A stretch of DNA of 38,564 nucleotides, taken from Clostridia bacterium (GTDB lineage: Bacteria > Bacillota > Clostridia > TANB77 > CAG-508). Below are positions 17,104 to 25,109 of the stretch, one piece after another. The position numbers and the translations under genes are program-made. The notes beneath the pieces are model-generated. The model saw only the letters and a list, made by a program, of their open reading frames with translations, was not told the DNA's origin and searched no databases. Position 1 is the stretch's first letter. Each line of letters opens with the position of its first letter. The DNA lies in contig JAFXGW010000026.1 in assembly GCA_017536685.1 (NCBI GenBank), positions 1-38,564 of the forward strand. Direction: 5' to 3'.

Positions 17104-17311
17104 ATTTAATAGGAAAGTTCTCCTTTCCTATTAAATAAAATGCTTCACATGACTGTTGTACACAAATTTTATTACATAAAATTTGGAACACGAACAGCTA
17201 GAGTATACTGATACTGTAACAAGCAAAGCTTTAACAGTATCAGCAAAAGACAAGGCAAATAAATTTTTTGAAAAAATAATTTAAAACTTACCTATTTTGT
17301 TCTTGCAATAA
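17099..17311 (+). repeat. Intergenic hairpin repeat, copy B (expanded)
   Basis: Copy B of the repeat at 11051-11186. It begins directly in the T-run of the tatD terminator with a perfect 17-bp inverted repeat (17101-17117 with 17123-17139), then TGCTTCACATGACTGTTG, matching copy A. It then carries about 79 nt missing from copy A (17167-17245), which contain most of a perfect 9-bp hairpin (17163-17171 with 17177-17185) and a perfect 10-bp hairpin (17208-17217 with 17234-17243, with an inner AAGC/GCTT stem). After that it rejoins copy A at AAAGACAAGGCAAATAAA and runs to TTTTGTTCTTG. The dense row of hairpins suggests a structured RNA or a small inactive mobile element. Confidence 0.65.
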
Positions 17312-17466
17312 TTGTAATTATCATCGTGAAATGCTTAATTTCGTAAGAAAACTATAAAAAGTGCGAAAAAAAGTAACAAAAACTTAATAAATGATATTAA
17401 AAACATGTTAAATGATGTTCCGTAGTGAGTTTGAACATGATTTGAAAAAGAGGAAAAAAATTGGTA
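17312..17466. other. Gene-free stretch upstream of the LRR gene
   Basis: No gene is visible between copy B of the repeat and the LRR gene promoter. The stretch includes CGTGAAATGCTTA (17325-17337), which recurs at 26724-26736 ahead of the other giant surface-protein gene, and TCCGTAGT (17419-17426), which also recurs there (26708-26715). Confidence 0.5.
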
Positions 17467-17494
17467 TTGCAAAAAAAAAACTAAATGCTATTAT
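17467..17494 (+). promoter_or_regulatory. Promoter of the LRR-dockerin gene
   Basis: TTGCAA (17467-17472), a 16-nt spacer rich in A, and TATTAT (17489-17494), with TG just upstream (TGCTATTAT). AAATGCT occurs at 17483 across the -10 and again at 17505, just downstream. The predicted transcript has a leader of about 40 nt ending in AGGGAGG before the ATG. Confidence 0.7.
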
Positions 17495-17540
17495 GTTGCT
17501 AATGAAATGCTAAATGCAAATTTAACAGGGAGGATTTATT

Positions 17541-19676
17541 ATGAAAAGGAAAATGTTAATCTCAATTGCATTAATTACGATTATGCTATTGAACTGCATG
17601 ATGCCTTTACTAGTGGTAAATGCAAACATGTCAGGTGGTGAAGAGATTCAACTAAACAGTAAATTGTACAAAGCAATCAAATCTAGCCTTTATCAAGAAG
17701 GAATAGTATTTGAAAGTGATGACATTACTCACACGATAACAATAAGTCCTGAAGAAAAAGCTAAAGTTAAGAAATTAAATCTTAATGAATCTGCAATATT
17801 TGATATTACAGGTATTGAAGCTTTTTCAGCAGTAGAACACTTAGAGTTATCTGGTAATAACTTATCTAAAGAAAGTAATTTAGCTGTTTTAAATTCATTA
17901 ACAGCTTTAAATTATTTGGATTTATCAACAAACCAATTAGATGATGTTTCTGATATATCTGAATTGATAAGTAAATTACAAAAAAATGGAACTGTAATAT
18001 TAAGTGGTCAAACAGTTACACAAGTAAATAGTGTATTTATAGATTCTGAAGAAGAATCAGACCAAGTTGCTACAGCTTCATTTGAATTACCAGGAATATT
18101 AGAACTTGCTGGATATTTAAAATCTGTATGGAAAGAAGAAAAAAGATATTCACAAAGAATTAATCCAACAGAATCATCATTATTAACACCATATATAGAA
18201 AAAGCTCCTATGTATGTTAAATCAGATGATAATTTAATAGAAATTACAATTGCTGATAAAGACACAGGTATTGGATATTATGGTATGGTAAAATTTACTA
18301 TATATATATATGATGATGCTACAGAAGCAGCACAAGCTAATAATCCAAACAGAGCTTCAGAAAACATATTAAATGGAAGTAGATTCTATTTATATTATGT
18401 AATTCATGATAGTTCATCAGAAGCTATAACAACAATGGATACAAATCTATATAGAGCTATCAAAGAACAATTAACAGGTGGACAAACTGTTAATTCAGAC
18501 TTAACAAGTTATCCATATGTAGTTAATAAAGATGGAGATATGGTATATGAAGAATTTACATATACTACAGAAGAAATTGGTAGAGATACATATAAAGTAT
18601 TAACAAATATAAAAACTGGTGAAATTCAATATGCAATTAATTCAGAAAATGGAGATATTTATTCATATAATGGTACAGGAATGCCATCTTTTATCAATAC
18701 TCATTATGAAACTATTGAGATAAAATCAGTAGATGAAAATGGAAATGTATCAATAAAAGAAGGATATAAAGTTGCATTTAAAGGTGATGAAACAGGAGAA
18801 ACATTATATGTTGCTGCATATGATGATGCAAAAACATTTGTTATTAATGATTTAGTATTAACAAATAAAATTACATCATTAATTTTAAATAATAGACAAA
18901 TCAGAGATTTATCAGGAATTGAAAAATTTATAGGATTAAACTCTGAGTTAAATGTTTCTCACAATTATTTAAGTGATATTGACCCAATATATAGTTTACA
19001 AGAACATAAAGATTATTGGGAAGCTCAAATGATTGAAACATTCACACACTGGTTAAAAACAAGACAATATGGAAATTTATCAAAATCAACATCAGCTGTA
19101 AACACAGCTAAAAAAGGTGTTGAAGATCAAATTAAAAATATTGAAAAAACAAAAAATTTAATTTTCAATATTTTAGTAGATGCTGGAACATTAGAAAGTT
19201 CAGCTGAAGACTATGAATCACAAATAAAATCAAAAATAGATACTATAAATGGATATTTAGATACTATTTATGGATATACAGCTGAATCAGGTGAACATGT
19301 AGATGGATATTTAGATATAATAGATAAACATTTAAATGATGCTGAAACAGGATTAAATAAAGAATTAAATTCAATGTATTCATATTTAGGAATATTATAT
19401 GATTTATATAATAATAAGTATAAATTAACAACATTTTTAGCTGATGATGTAAATTATATGACATATGAAGAATATGAAGCATATAAAAATGCAACAGAAA
19501 CTTCTAGAGATTCTGCATATCAATTATTAGTATCTCAAATTAATTATGTAAAATCTCTTGAATCACATAAATCATTAACTGATTTAGATAAAATATTCTT
19601 TAGCGAATGGTGGGGAATAAATTTAGATGATCCACAAACACAAACACCAATATCAAATTTCTTTGATAAATGTTAG
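17541..19676 (+). CDS. Secreted leucine-rich-repeat protein, N-terminal part of a frame-broken dockerin gene
   Basis: 711 codons. A signal peptide (basic KRK, hydrophobic 5-25, likely cleavage after VNANM) is followed by LRR units (about 95-150, VEHLELSGNNLS and LNYLDLSTNQLDDVSDI). A beta-rich insert follows, then another LRR (about 440-490, ITSLILNNRQIRDLSGI and LNVSHNYLSDIDPI) and a helical segment (about 495-640). The frame ends at TAG (19674-19676) in mid-domain. The next frame over (-1) opens at ATG 19670, overlaps by 7 nt and continues with helical sequence and more LRRs, so both are best read as one gene. Restoring one base, for example a fourth A at 19668-19670, gives FFDKMLENN and a single 1532-residue protein. 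AGGGAGG precedes the start. LRR proteins of this kind bind proteins or glycans at the cell surface. Confidence 0.85.
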   Translation: MKRKMLISIALITIMLLNCMMPLLVVNANMSGGEEIQLNSKLYKAIKSSLYQEGIVFESDDITHTITISPEEKAKVKKLNLNESAIFDITGIEAFSAVEHLELSGNNLSKESNLAVLNSLTALNYLDLSTNQLDDVSDISELISKLQKNGTVILSGQTVTQVNSVFIDSEEESDQVATASFELPGILELAGYLKSVWKEEKRYSQRINPTESSLLTPYIEKAPMYVKSDDNLIEITIADKDTGIGYYGMVKFTIYIYDDATEAAQANNPNRASENILNGSRFYLYYVIHDSSSEAITTMDTNLYRAIKEQLTGGQTVNSDLTSYPYVVNKDGDMVYEEFTYTTEEIGRDTYKVLTNIKTGEIQYAINSENGDIYSYNGTGMPSFINTHYETIEIKSVDENGNVSIKEGYKVAFKGDETGETLYVAAYDDAKTFVINDLVLTNKITSLILNNRQIRDLSGIEKFIGLNSELNVSHNYLSDIDPIYSLQEHKDYWEAQMIETFTHWLKTRQYGNLSKSTSAVNTAKKGVEDQIKNIEKTKNLIFNILVDAGTLESSAEDYESQIKSKIDTINGYLDTIYGYTAESGEHVDGYLDIIDKHLNDAETGLNKELNSMYSYLGILYDLYNNKYKLTTFLADDVNYMTYEEYEAYKNATETSRDSAYQLLVSQINYVKSLESHKSLTDLDKIFFSEWWGINLDDPQTQTPISNFFDKC

Positions 19677-22138
19677 AAAACAATGCTATGAATAGAACTA
19701 CTATAGTAAATTACTTAAATGTGTTTAGAGAAATGGGATTATATTCAGAAATGGCTAATTATTGTTTAATTCAAAGAATGAACGATGATACTGCAGCTGG
19801 ATATTGTTACGAAAAAGAATATTTAGAAAAGAGAATGGAAGAATTAAAATTGGAAGAGATTCCAATGGATCTAGAAAATGCAGTATTAGAAGCTATTGAA
19901 AGATATGATGAAACTTCAGAAATTAATGCTCCAGAGCTAACAGATTTATTCAACTTATATATAGAATATACAGAAACAATGTATAATTATACAAATGAAG
20001 GTTTAACAGAATCAATATATATGTGTTGTGGAGAATATAAAGAAGTAAATAGAATTATAGATTCTCATGTTTCATATACTGATGAAGAAGTTTTTGATAA
20101 AGTATTAGAAATGATTGAGAGTGCTTCAGAAGAAGAAGTTACTACAAATACTGATGCGATTAGACAAGTTCTTAATAGAGTAGGTAGATCAGTTATAAAT
20201 TATGTAGAATTATTTGAAATGGTTAATGGATACCAAAGCGAAGCAAATAAGCTTTATGTATATAACCAATTAATGAGTTTATCAAACAGATTAATAAATG
20301 GTAATGTACAAAGATATGTAATATTACCAGATTTAAAAGCGTTAGATATATCATATAATGCAGACTTATATAATTTAGAAGGATTAACAACATTAAAATC
20401 TTTATATGATTTAAATGCAGCATATTGTTATATTGCAGATGTAACAAACGTTGAATGGGCACAATTATCAAAATTAAGAAAATTAAACTTAGCTTATAAC
20501 TATATTTCAGATATTAGCCCAATTACAGAATTAACAACATTAAAATCTTTAAATTTAAGTAATAACTTAATTGAAGGAAAATTAGATATTTCAGAATATC
20601 AATATGAAAAATTATTCAAAAAATTAGAAGAATTAAACTTATCAGGAAATAAAATTTCTGATATAACAAGTTTACTAATCTATTTAGATTATGTAACAAA
20701 TGGAAATTATGCTAATTATATAGCACAAGAAAACAGCATTGATATTAACTTAAACAATCAAAAATTGACAATCGATATAGAAGAGCCAATTAATCTTAAA
20801 GAATATCCTACAACAATTGATATAGAATTACCAAAAATATTTACACAATTATTAGCAATAGATACAGAAAGAACAGCTTTTGGTGAAAATAGTCAAGATG
20901 GTAGAATAGAATCAGAAGGAACATATGTAACATTAAATACAAGAACAGAAGGAGATAAAACTGGAGAAGTTGTAGTAATACCAATGACAGGAAATGGTCA
21001 AGAAGTTGATACATGTGTTGGTGCTGGAACTACTTTAAAAATAAAATATAAAGTTGTAGCTCCAAAAGTTACAGAAATGAAAGTTACACCAAATGAAGAT
21101 GTAACTGTAAAAGCAGGAGAAACAAAACAATTTACAGTAGAAATTACTGGAGAGAATTTAGTTTCAAATGATGTAATATGGGAAGTTGAAAATGCTCAAA
21201 ATGAAAATACAACAATTTCAGAAAAAGGTTTATTAACTGTTGATGCAGAAGAAACATCAGAAAAATTAATGATTACAGTTACTTCAAAAGATGATGAATC
21301 AGTAAAAGTAAGAATAGATGTTGCAGTAACAGTTGCTACAGATAATGAAAACGAAGGAACAACAAATCCAGGCGAAGGAAACGAGGGAACAACAAATCCA
21401 GGCGAAGGAAACGAGGGAACAACAAATCCAGGCGAAGGAAACGAGGGAACAACAAATCCAGGTGAAGGAAACGAAGGAACAACAAACCCAGGTGAAGGAA
21501 ACGAAGGAACGACAAACCCAGGTGAAGGAAACGAAGGAACGACAAACCCAGGTGAAGGAAACGAAGGAACAACAAACCCAGGTGAAGGAAACGAAGGAAC
21601 AACAAACCCAGGTGAAGGAAATGAAGGAACAACAAATCCAGGTGAAGGAAATGAAGGAACAACAAACCCAGAAGTAGATGTAATAGATACAGCTACATTA
21701 GGATATACAGTAGGAGAAGAATATTTAACAGGAGTTAGTGCAAAAACACCAGTAGAAGATTTCAAAACAATTTTATTAAAAGGTAAAGAATATAATGTTG
21801 TAATTAAAAAAGATGGAAAAACAATAACATCTGGAAATATGTCAACAGGAATGTTCGTACAAGTTCAAGATAAAGATGGAAATTTAGTAAAAGATAAAAA
21901 TGGTGATTTTGTAGTTTATGAAATAGTAGTAAAAGGTGATGTAAACGGAGATGGTTTAGCTAACTCTTTAGATTCAATGTTAATCAAAGCATATAGAAAC
22001 GAAGTAACAGCGTTAGATGGTGCAGTAAAAGCTGCTGCTGATATTAATAATGATGGAAAAGTAAATTTAGCAGATTCAAAATTATTATTATACCATAGAG
22101 CCGAAGTTACTGGTTATAATTTAAATTATACAAAATAA
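19670..22138 (+). CDS. LRR - Big - repeat linker - type I dockerin protein, C-terminal part of the frame-broken gene
   Basis: 822 codons after the frame break. In order: a helical region (about 1-210); LRRs (about 220-345, LKALDISYN, LRKLNLAYNYISDISPI, LKSLNLSNNLI, LEELNLSGNKISDI); a bacterial Ig-like (Big_2 type) domain (about 460-555, VKAGETKQFTVEI); ten NEGTTNPGEG units plus a partial (about 561-667); a small beta domain (about 672-755); and a C-terminal type I dockerin (about 755-812). The dockerin has two EF-hand-like calcium loops, DVNGDGLANSLD and DINNDGKVNLAD. Dockerins dock onto cohesin domains, and one is encoded by the next gene. This part has no signal peptide and no RBS at its ATG, so separate expression would give an unsecreted product; an indel in one ancestral gene is the better reading. 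Confidence 0.85.
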   Translation: MLENNAMNRTTIVNYLNVFREMGLYSEMANYCLIQRMNDDTAAGYCYEKEYLEKRMEELKLEEIPMDLENAVLEAIERYDETSEINAPELTDLFNLYIEYTETMYNYTNEGLTESIYMCCGEYKEVNRIIDSHVSYTDEEVFDKVLEMIESASEEEVTTNTDAIRQVLNRVGRSVINYVELFEMVNGYQSEANKLYVYNQLMSLSNRLINGNVQRYVILPDLKALDISYNADLYNLEGLTTLKSLYDLNAAYCYIADVTNVEWAQLSKLRKLNLAYNYISDISPITELTTLKSLNLSNNLIEGKLDISEYQYEKLFKKLEELNLSGNKISDITSLLIYLDYVTNGNYANYIAQENSIDINLNNQKLTIDIEEPINLKEYPTTIDIELPKIFTQLLAIDTERTAFGENSQDGRIESEGTYVTLNTRTEGDKTGEVVVIPMTGNGQEVDTCVGAGTTLKIKYKVVAPKVTEMKVTPNEDVTVKAGETKQFTVEITGENLVSNDVIWEVENAQNENTTISEKGLLTVDAEETSEKLMITVTSKDDESVKVRIDVAVTVATDNENEGTTNPGEGNEGTTNPGEGNEGTTNPGEGNEGTTNPGEGNEGTTNPGEGNEGTTNPGEGNEGTTNPGEGNEGTTNPGEGNEGTTNPGEGNEGTTNPGEGNEGTTNPEVDVIDTATLGYTVGEEYLTGVSAKTPVEDFKTILLKGKEYNVVIKKDGKTITSGNMSTGMFVQVQDKDGNLVKDKNGDFVVYEIVVKGDVNGDGLANSLDSMLIKAYRNEVTALDGAVKAAADINNDGKVNLADSKLLLYHRAEVTGYNLNYTK
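21350..21670 (+). repeat. 30-bp tandem repeat encoding NEGTTNPGEG
   Basis: Ten full 30-bp units from 21350 plus a 21-bp partial unit ending at 21670, differing only at a few third positions (GGC/GGT, AAC/AAT, GAG/GAA, ACA/ACG, AAT/CCC-side AAC). It encodes a flexible, acidic Gly/Thr/Pro linker between the Ig-like domain and the dockerin module. Unit number is likely to vary between strains; because 30 is a multiple of three, changes keep the frame. Confidence 0.97.
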
Positions 22139-22147
22139 TTTATAATT

Positions 22148-22174
22148 ACTTAGGCGATTAAAAGTCGCCTAAGT
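22148..22174 (+). other. Perfect hairpin after the dockerin gene
   Basis: A perfect 10-bp stem (22148-22157 with 22165-22174, ACTTAGGCGA, 7-nt loop), 9 bp past the stop codon. No U-run follows (GAAAAT), so it is not a standard intrinsic terminator; it may protect the mRNA 3' end or allow partial read-through into the cohesin gene. Confidence 0.6.
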
Positions 22175-22209
22175 GAAAATATAACAACGAAATATGTAAA
22201 AAAAAGGTA

Positions 22210-22238
22210 TTGCATTTTAATAAGAGAAATGATATCCT
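22210..22238 (+). promoter_or_regulatory. Promoter of the cohesin gene
   Basis: TTGCAT (22210-22215), 17-nt spacer, and TATCCT (22233-22238) with an extended TG (TGATATCCT). The sequence closely matches the WG operon promoter at 13014-13042, which supports it despite the weaker -10. Confidence 0.55.
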
Positions 22239-22272
22239 TGTATTGTATTAGCAAATGAGGAGAAGATGAATT

Positions 22273-23190
22273 ATGAAAAAAACAAAATTGATATTATTGC
22301 AATTATTTATTGCCATTGTGTTAATTTCAACAAGTGTTTATGCTACAGTAAATACGACAATAGCTATTTCAATAGAAGAAGCAGCAGCTTTTAGAGGTGA
22401 TACAGTTGATGTAATCTTATCTTTAAAAGATGTTGATAAAGAAAAAAAGATACAAAGTGTAGCTGGATATATTAATTATGATGAAAATGTTATAGAGGCT
22501 ATTAGTGTTGATAGCATTAAAAAATCAAATGAAAATACAATAACAATAGGAAATGAAGTATTAGATGTTGAAGATTTAACAAATGCAGGATTAGATGATA
22601 TACCAACAACATCATCATATATAGCATTTAATGGAAATCCAACAACAGAAAATGATGCTAAAATTGTTATTGATTTTAAAGAAGGTATTACAGAAGATAC
22701 AGAACTTTTAACAATAAAGTTTAAAGTAAAAGAAACAGCTACTATAGGTGAAGTTGAAAAAGCTATTTCTTATTCAATGTTTGTTATAACAGCAGGTTCA
22801 GAAGAATCTGAAGAAATAACAAAAGATATTAAATTAACTGTAAAAGCTGTTGAAGCCGGAAATAACAATGGCAACAACACAAATAATGAAAATACAAACA
22901 AAAATGTAAACACAAACAATGAAAATAACACAAATACTGATAAAGATAAAAACACTAATAAAAACACTAATAAAAATACTAATAAAAATACAAACAAAAA
23001 TACAAACAAAAATATTAATAAAAATATTAACAAAAATACCAATAATAGTGTAAAAAATACATCAGACAATACAGTATCAAGTGCAAAAATACCAGCAGCT
23101 GGAGCGAAACTTATACTTATACCAGCAATAATATTAATTATATTAGCTTATGTAAGCTATAATAGATATATAAAATATAAAAATGTTTAA
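22273..23190 (+). CDS. Membrane-anchored single-cohesin protein
   Basis: A 305-residue exported protein: signal peptide (1-24, ending VYAT), one cohesin-type domain (about 28-194), a low-complexity Asn/Thr/Lys linker (about 196-268), a transmembrane helix (about 278-297) and a short basic tail (YNRYIKYKNV). The cohesin pattern is visible in AAAFRGDTVDVILSLKDV (37-54), GYINYDENVIEAISV (65-79) and LLTIKFKVKETATIGE (145-160), as in type I cohesins that bind dockerins. The domain plan (one cohesin, spacer, C-terminal anchor) is that of a cell-surface receptor for dockerin-bearing proteins. Its gene directly follows the dockerin-bearing LRR gene on the same strand. AGGAG precedes the ATG by 10 nt. 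The cohesin call is from pattern, not from a search. Confidence 0.82.
   Translation: MKKTKLILLQLFIAIVLISTSVYATVNTTIAISIEEAAAFRGDTVDVILSLKDVDKEKKIQSVAGYINYDENVIEAISVDSIKKSNENTITIGNEVLDVEDLTNAGLDDIPTTSSYIAFNGNPTTENDAKIVIDFKEGITEDTELLTIKFKVKETATIGEVEKAISYSMFVITAGSEESEEITKDIKLTVKAVEAGNNNGNNTNNENTNKNVNTNNENNTNTDKDKNTNKNTNKNTNKNTNKNTNKNINKNINKNTNNSVKNTSDNTVSSAKIPAAGAKLILIPAIILIILAYVSYNRYIKYKNV
22948..23043 (+). repeat. 12-bp tandem repeat encoding KNTN linker
   Basis: Eight 12-bp units (K-N-T/I-N) in the linker between the cohesin domain and the membrane helix, with third-position and Thr/Ile variation. A likely flexible wall-spanning spacer whose length may vary between strains. Confidence 0.85.
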
Positions 23191-23218
23191 TATTTTCTTT
23201 AAATAATTAATAATCCCT

Positions 23219-23250
23219 GAAGAGATAGCAACAAAGCTATCTCTTCTTTT
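23219..23250 (+). terminator. Terminator of the cohesin gene
   Basis: A perfect 11-bp stem (23219-23229 with 23236-23246, GAAGAGATAGC) with a 6-nt loop followed by TTTTG. Confidence 0.88.
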
Positions 23251-23361
23251 GTTATACATCAATGTATTCATGTTCAAAAATATTCAATAGGAAAAATTGC
23301 AAATTTTTAATCAAACAATATTTCGTATTTAGAATGCAAAGTGAATTTATAAATATTTCTA

Positions 23362-23390
23362 TTGCATAAAATTATTAATATTGTTATAAT
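23362..23390 (+). promoter_or_regulatory. Promoter of lemA
   Basis: TTGCAT (23362-23367), 17-nt spacer and perfect TATAAT (23385-23390), 30 nt upstream of the lemA start. Confidence 0.85.
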
Positions 23391-23420
23391 ATAAACAAAT
23401 TAATTTATGGAGGGAAGGTT

Positions 23421-23972
23421 ATGGGAATACTTGTAGTAGTTGTTGTATTTCTAATTATATGGGCTGTTGTAGTATATAATGGTTTAATTCAATCAAGAAA
23501 TAAAGTAAAAAATGCATGGAGCCAAATAGACGTACAATTACAAAGAAGATTTGATTTAATTCCTAATTTAGTAGAAGCAGTAAAAGGCTATATGACTCAT
23601 GAAAGTGAAACATTAACAAAAGTAACAGAGCTTAGAACTTCATGGGCAAATGCTACAACTGTTCACGAAAAAGCAGAACTAGATAATCAATTATCTGGCG
23701 CTTTAAAAACAATTATGGCTGTTTCTGAAAATTATCCAGACTTGAAAGCAAATCAAAATTTCTCTGAATTACAAGAAGAATTAAGAAATACAGAAAATAA
23801 AATTTCTTATGCAAGACAATTCTATAATGATAGTGTAACAATGTATAACACAAAAATAGAACTTGTTCCAACAAATATTATTGCAGGAATTTTCAAATTC
23901 CAAGCTGAGGAATTATTTAAAACAGATTCAGAAGAAGCTAGAAAAAATGTAAAAGTAGATTTTAGCAAATAA
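23421..23972 (+). CDS. lemA: LemA family protein
   Basis: A 183-residue LemA-type protein: an N-terminal membrane helix (about 3-20), then the hallmark NGLIQSRNKVKNAWSQIDVQ and RRFDLIPNLVEAVKGYMTHE, a helical middle, and a closing NIIAGIFKFQAEELF. LemA proteins are small membrane-anchored helical bundles of unclear biochemical role, often encoded beside HtpX-type proteases, as here. GGAGGGAAGG precedes the ATG. Promoter and terminator are its own, so coexpression with htpX would depend on read-through or shared control. Confidence 0.95.
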   Translation: MGILVVVVVFLIIWAVVVYNGLIQSRNKVKNAWSQIDVQLQRRFDLIPNLVEAVKGYMTHESETLTKVTELRTSWANATTVHEKAELDNQLSGALKTIMAVSENYPDLKANQNFSELQEELRNTENKISYARQFYNDSVTMYNTKIELVPTNIIAGIFKFQAEELFKTDSEEARKNVKVDFSK

Positions 23973-23977
23973 TTTTT

Positions 23978-24008
23978 AAAGAGTTATCTGGATAGATAAC
24001 TCTTTTTT
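23978..24008 (+). terminator. Terminator of lemA
   Basis: A perfect 12-bp stem (23978-23989 with 23994-24005, AAAGAGTTATCT) with a 4-nt loop and a T-run to 24008, immediately after the lemA stop. Confidence 0.92.
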
Positions 24009-24112
24009 ATAAATAATAAGATATAGTAAAAATATAATGATAATCAAGCTAGGATTAAAAATAAGACAATTTTATATTTTAAATGTAAAAGAAGTCCACC
24101 AAGAATTTTAAA

Positions 24113-24132
24113 CCTAAATAAAGCGCTTTAGG
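24113..24132 (+). promoter_or_regulatory. Inverted repeat overlapping the htpX ribosome-binding site
   Basis: CCTAAA (24113-24118) can pair with TTTAGG (24127-24132), the first part of the htpX SD TTTAGGAGG. Nested with it is the 12-bp palindrome TAAAGCGCTTTA (24119-24130). The site could act as an RNA hairpin limiting ribosome access or as a DNA operator; both are inference. No confident -35/-10 pair was found between 24009 and 24112. Confidence 0.4.
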
Positions 24133-24143
24133 AGGTATATGTT

Positions 24144-25034
24144 ATGTATGAAGATATAAGGAAAAATAAAATGAAAACAGGTATGATTGTATTTGGTTTC
24201 TTAACAATGATTACATTAATCATTTATTATATATGTAATGCTTTTGGGTATAGTGAATATTCAATAATTATAGCATTAATATTTTCAATAATTTCAACAA
24301 TTGCGACGTATTATAACTGTGATAAAGTAGTTTTGGCATCTGTGAAAGCAAGGCCTGCAACTAGAGAAGAAGACTTGCAACTTACAAATATATTAGAAGG
24401 ATTAATGGTTACGTCTGGTTTAGAAAATAAACCAAGATTATATGTTGTAGATTCAAATCAGCCAAATGCATTTGCAACTGGAAGAAATCCAGAAAATGCA
24501 GTTATTTGTGTAACTACAGGATTAATACAAAAACTTAATTATTATGAGCTTGAAGGTGTTGTGGCTCATGAGCTTGCTCATATAAAGAATTATGATATTA
24601 TGGTTTCTGCTGTTGTTAGTGTAATGGTTGGTTTTGTAGTAATGCTTTCAGATACATTTTTAAGAGTAACATATAGACGTAGGAGAAACGATGATGACAA
24701 TGGAAGTGCAAATGCAATTATAATGATAATTGGACTAATATGTTTAATTATATCACCACTTGTCTCACAGTTAATTCAACTTGCAGTATCAAGAAGAAGA
24801 GAATATTTAGCAGATGCTACAGCAATATCATTTACAAGAAATCCAGATGGATTAATTTCAGCATTAAGAAAAATTAGTTCAGACGATACAACAATGGCGA
24901 CTGCTAGTGAAAGTAGTGCTCACATGTTTATTGTTACACCATTTAAAAATAAACGAAAAACTGATAGGAGTAGTTTGTTTTCAACACATCCAGCAATAGA
25001 AGAAAGAATACAAGCTATAGAAAATTTAAAATAA
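24144..25034 (+). CDS. htpX: M48-family zinc metalloprotease HtpX
   Basis: A 296-residue membrane protease of the HtpX family, which helps clear misfolded membrane proteins. Two N-terminal helices (about 13-33 and 38-58) are followed by the zinc motif HELAH at 142-146 and the third ligand E220 in RRREYLADATA. A further hydrophobic pair lies at about 155-172 and 190-215. VVDSNQPNAFATGR and FSTHPAIEERIQAI are typical family signatures. Length is normal. AGGAGG lies 8-9 nt before the ATG. Adjacent to lemA, a frequent pairing. Confidence 0.96.
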   Translation: MYEDIRKNKMKTGMIVFGFLTMITLIIYYICNAFGYSEYSIIIALIFSIISTIATYYNCDKVVLASVKARPATREEDLQLTNILEGLMVTSGLENKPRLYVVDSNQPNAFATGRNPENAVICVTTGLIQKLNYYELEGVVAHELAHIKNYDIMVSAVVSVMVGFVVMLSDTFLRVTYRRRRNDDDNGSANAIIMIIGLICLIISPLVSQLIQLAVSRRREYLADATAISFTRNPDGLISALRKISSDDTTMATASESSAHMFIVTPFKNKRKTDRSSLFSTHPAIEERIQAIENLK

Positions 25035-25061
25035 AATTTTACTTAGAGAATTAAAGGTTAC

Positions 25062-25095
25062 AAAGGGTTCAAGCTTAGACTTGGACTCTTTTTTT
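25062..25095 (+). terminator. Terminator of htpX
   Basis: A 12-bp stem with two G-U pairs (25062-25073 with 25080-25091) followed by a T-run to 25095. Confidence 0.85.
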
Positions 25096-25109
25096 GTAAT
25101 GCTTGGCAA

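Noticed and set aside
19655..19661. A_AAT_TTC heptamer as a programmed -1 frameshift site in the LRR-dockerin gene
   Set aside because: After a -1 slip there the next codons are CTT TGA, so translation would stop at once and not reach the downstream frame.
21350..21670. CRISPR array
   Set aside because: Units are contiguous in-frame 30-bp repeats with no spacers, inside a coding region.
21196..21765. 189-codon open frame on the minus strand with PSPGFVVPSF repeats, and 109-114-codon frames on both strands over the same array
   Set aside because: They are the other-frame readings of the 30-bp tandem repeat inside the dockerin gene; a repeat without stops in one unit stays open for its whole length. 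No RBS or independent coding signal.
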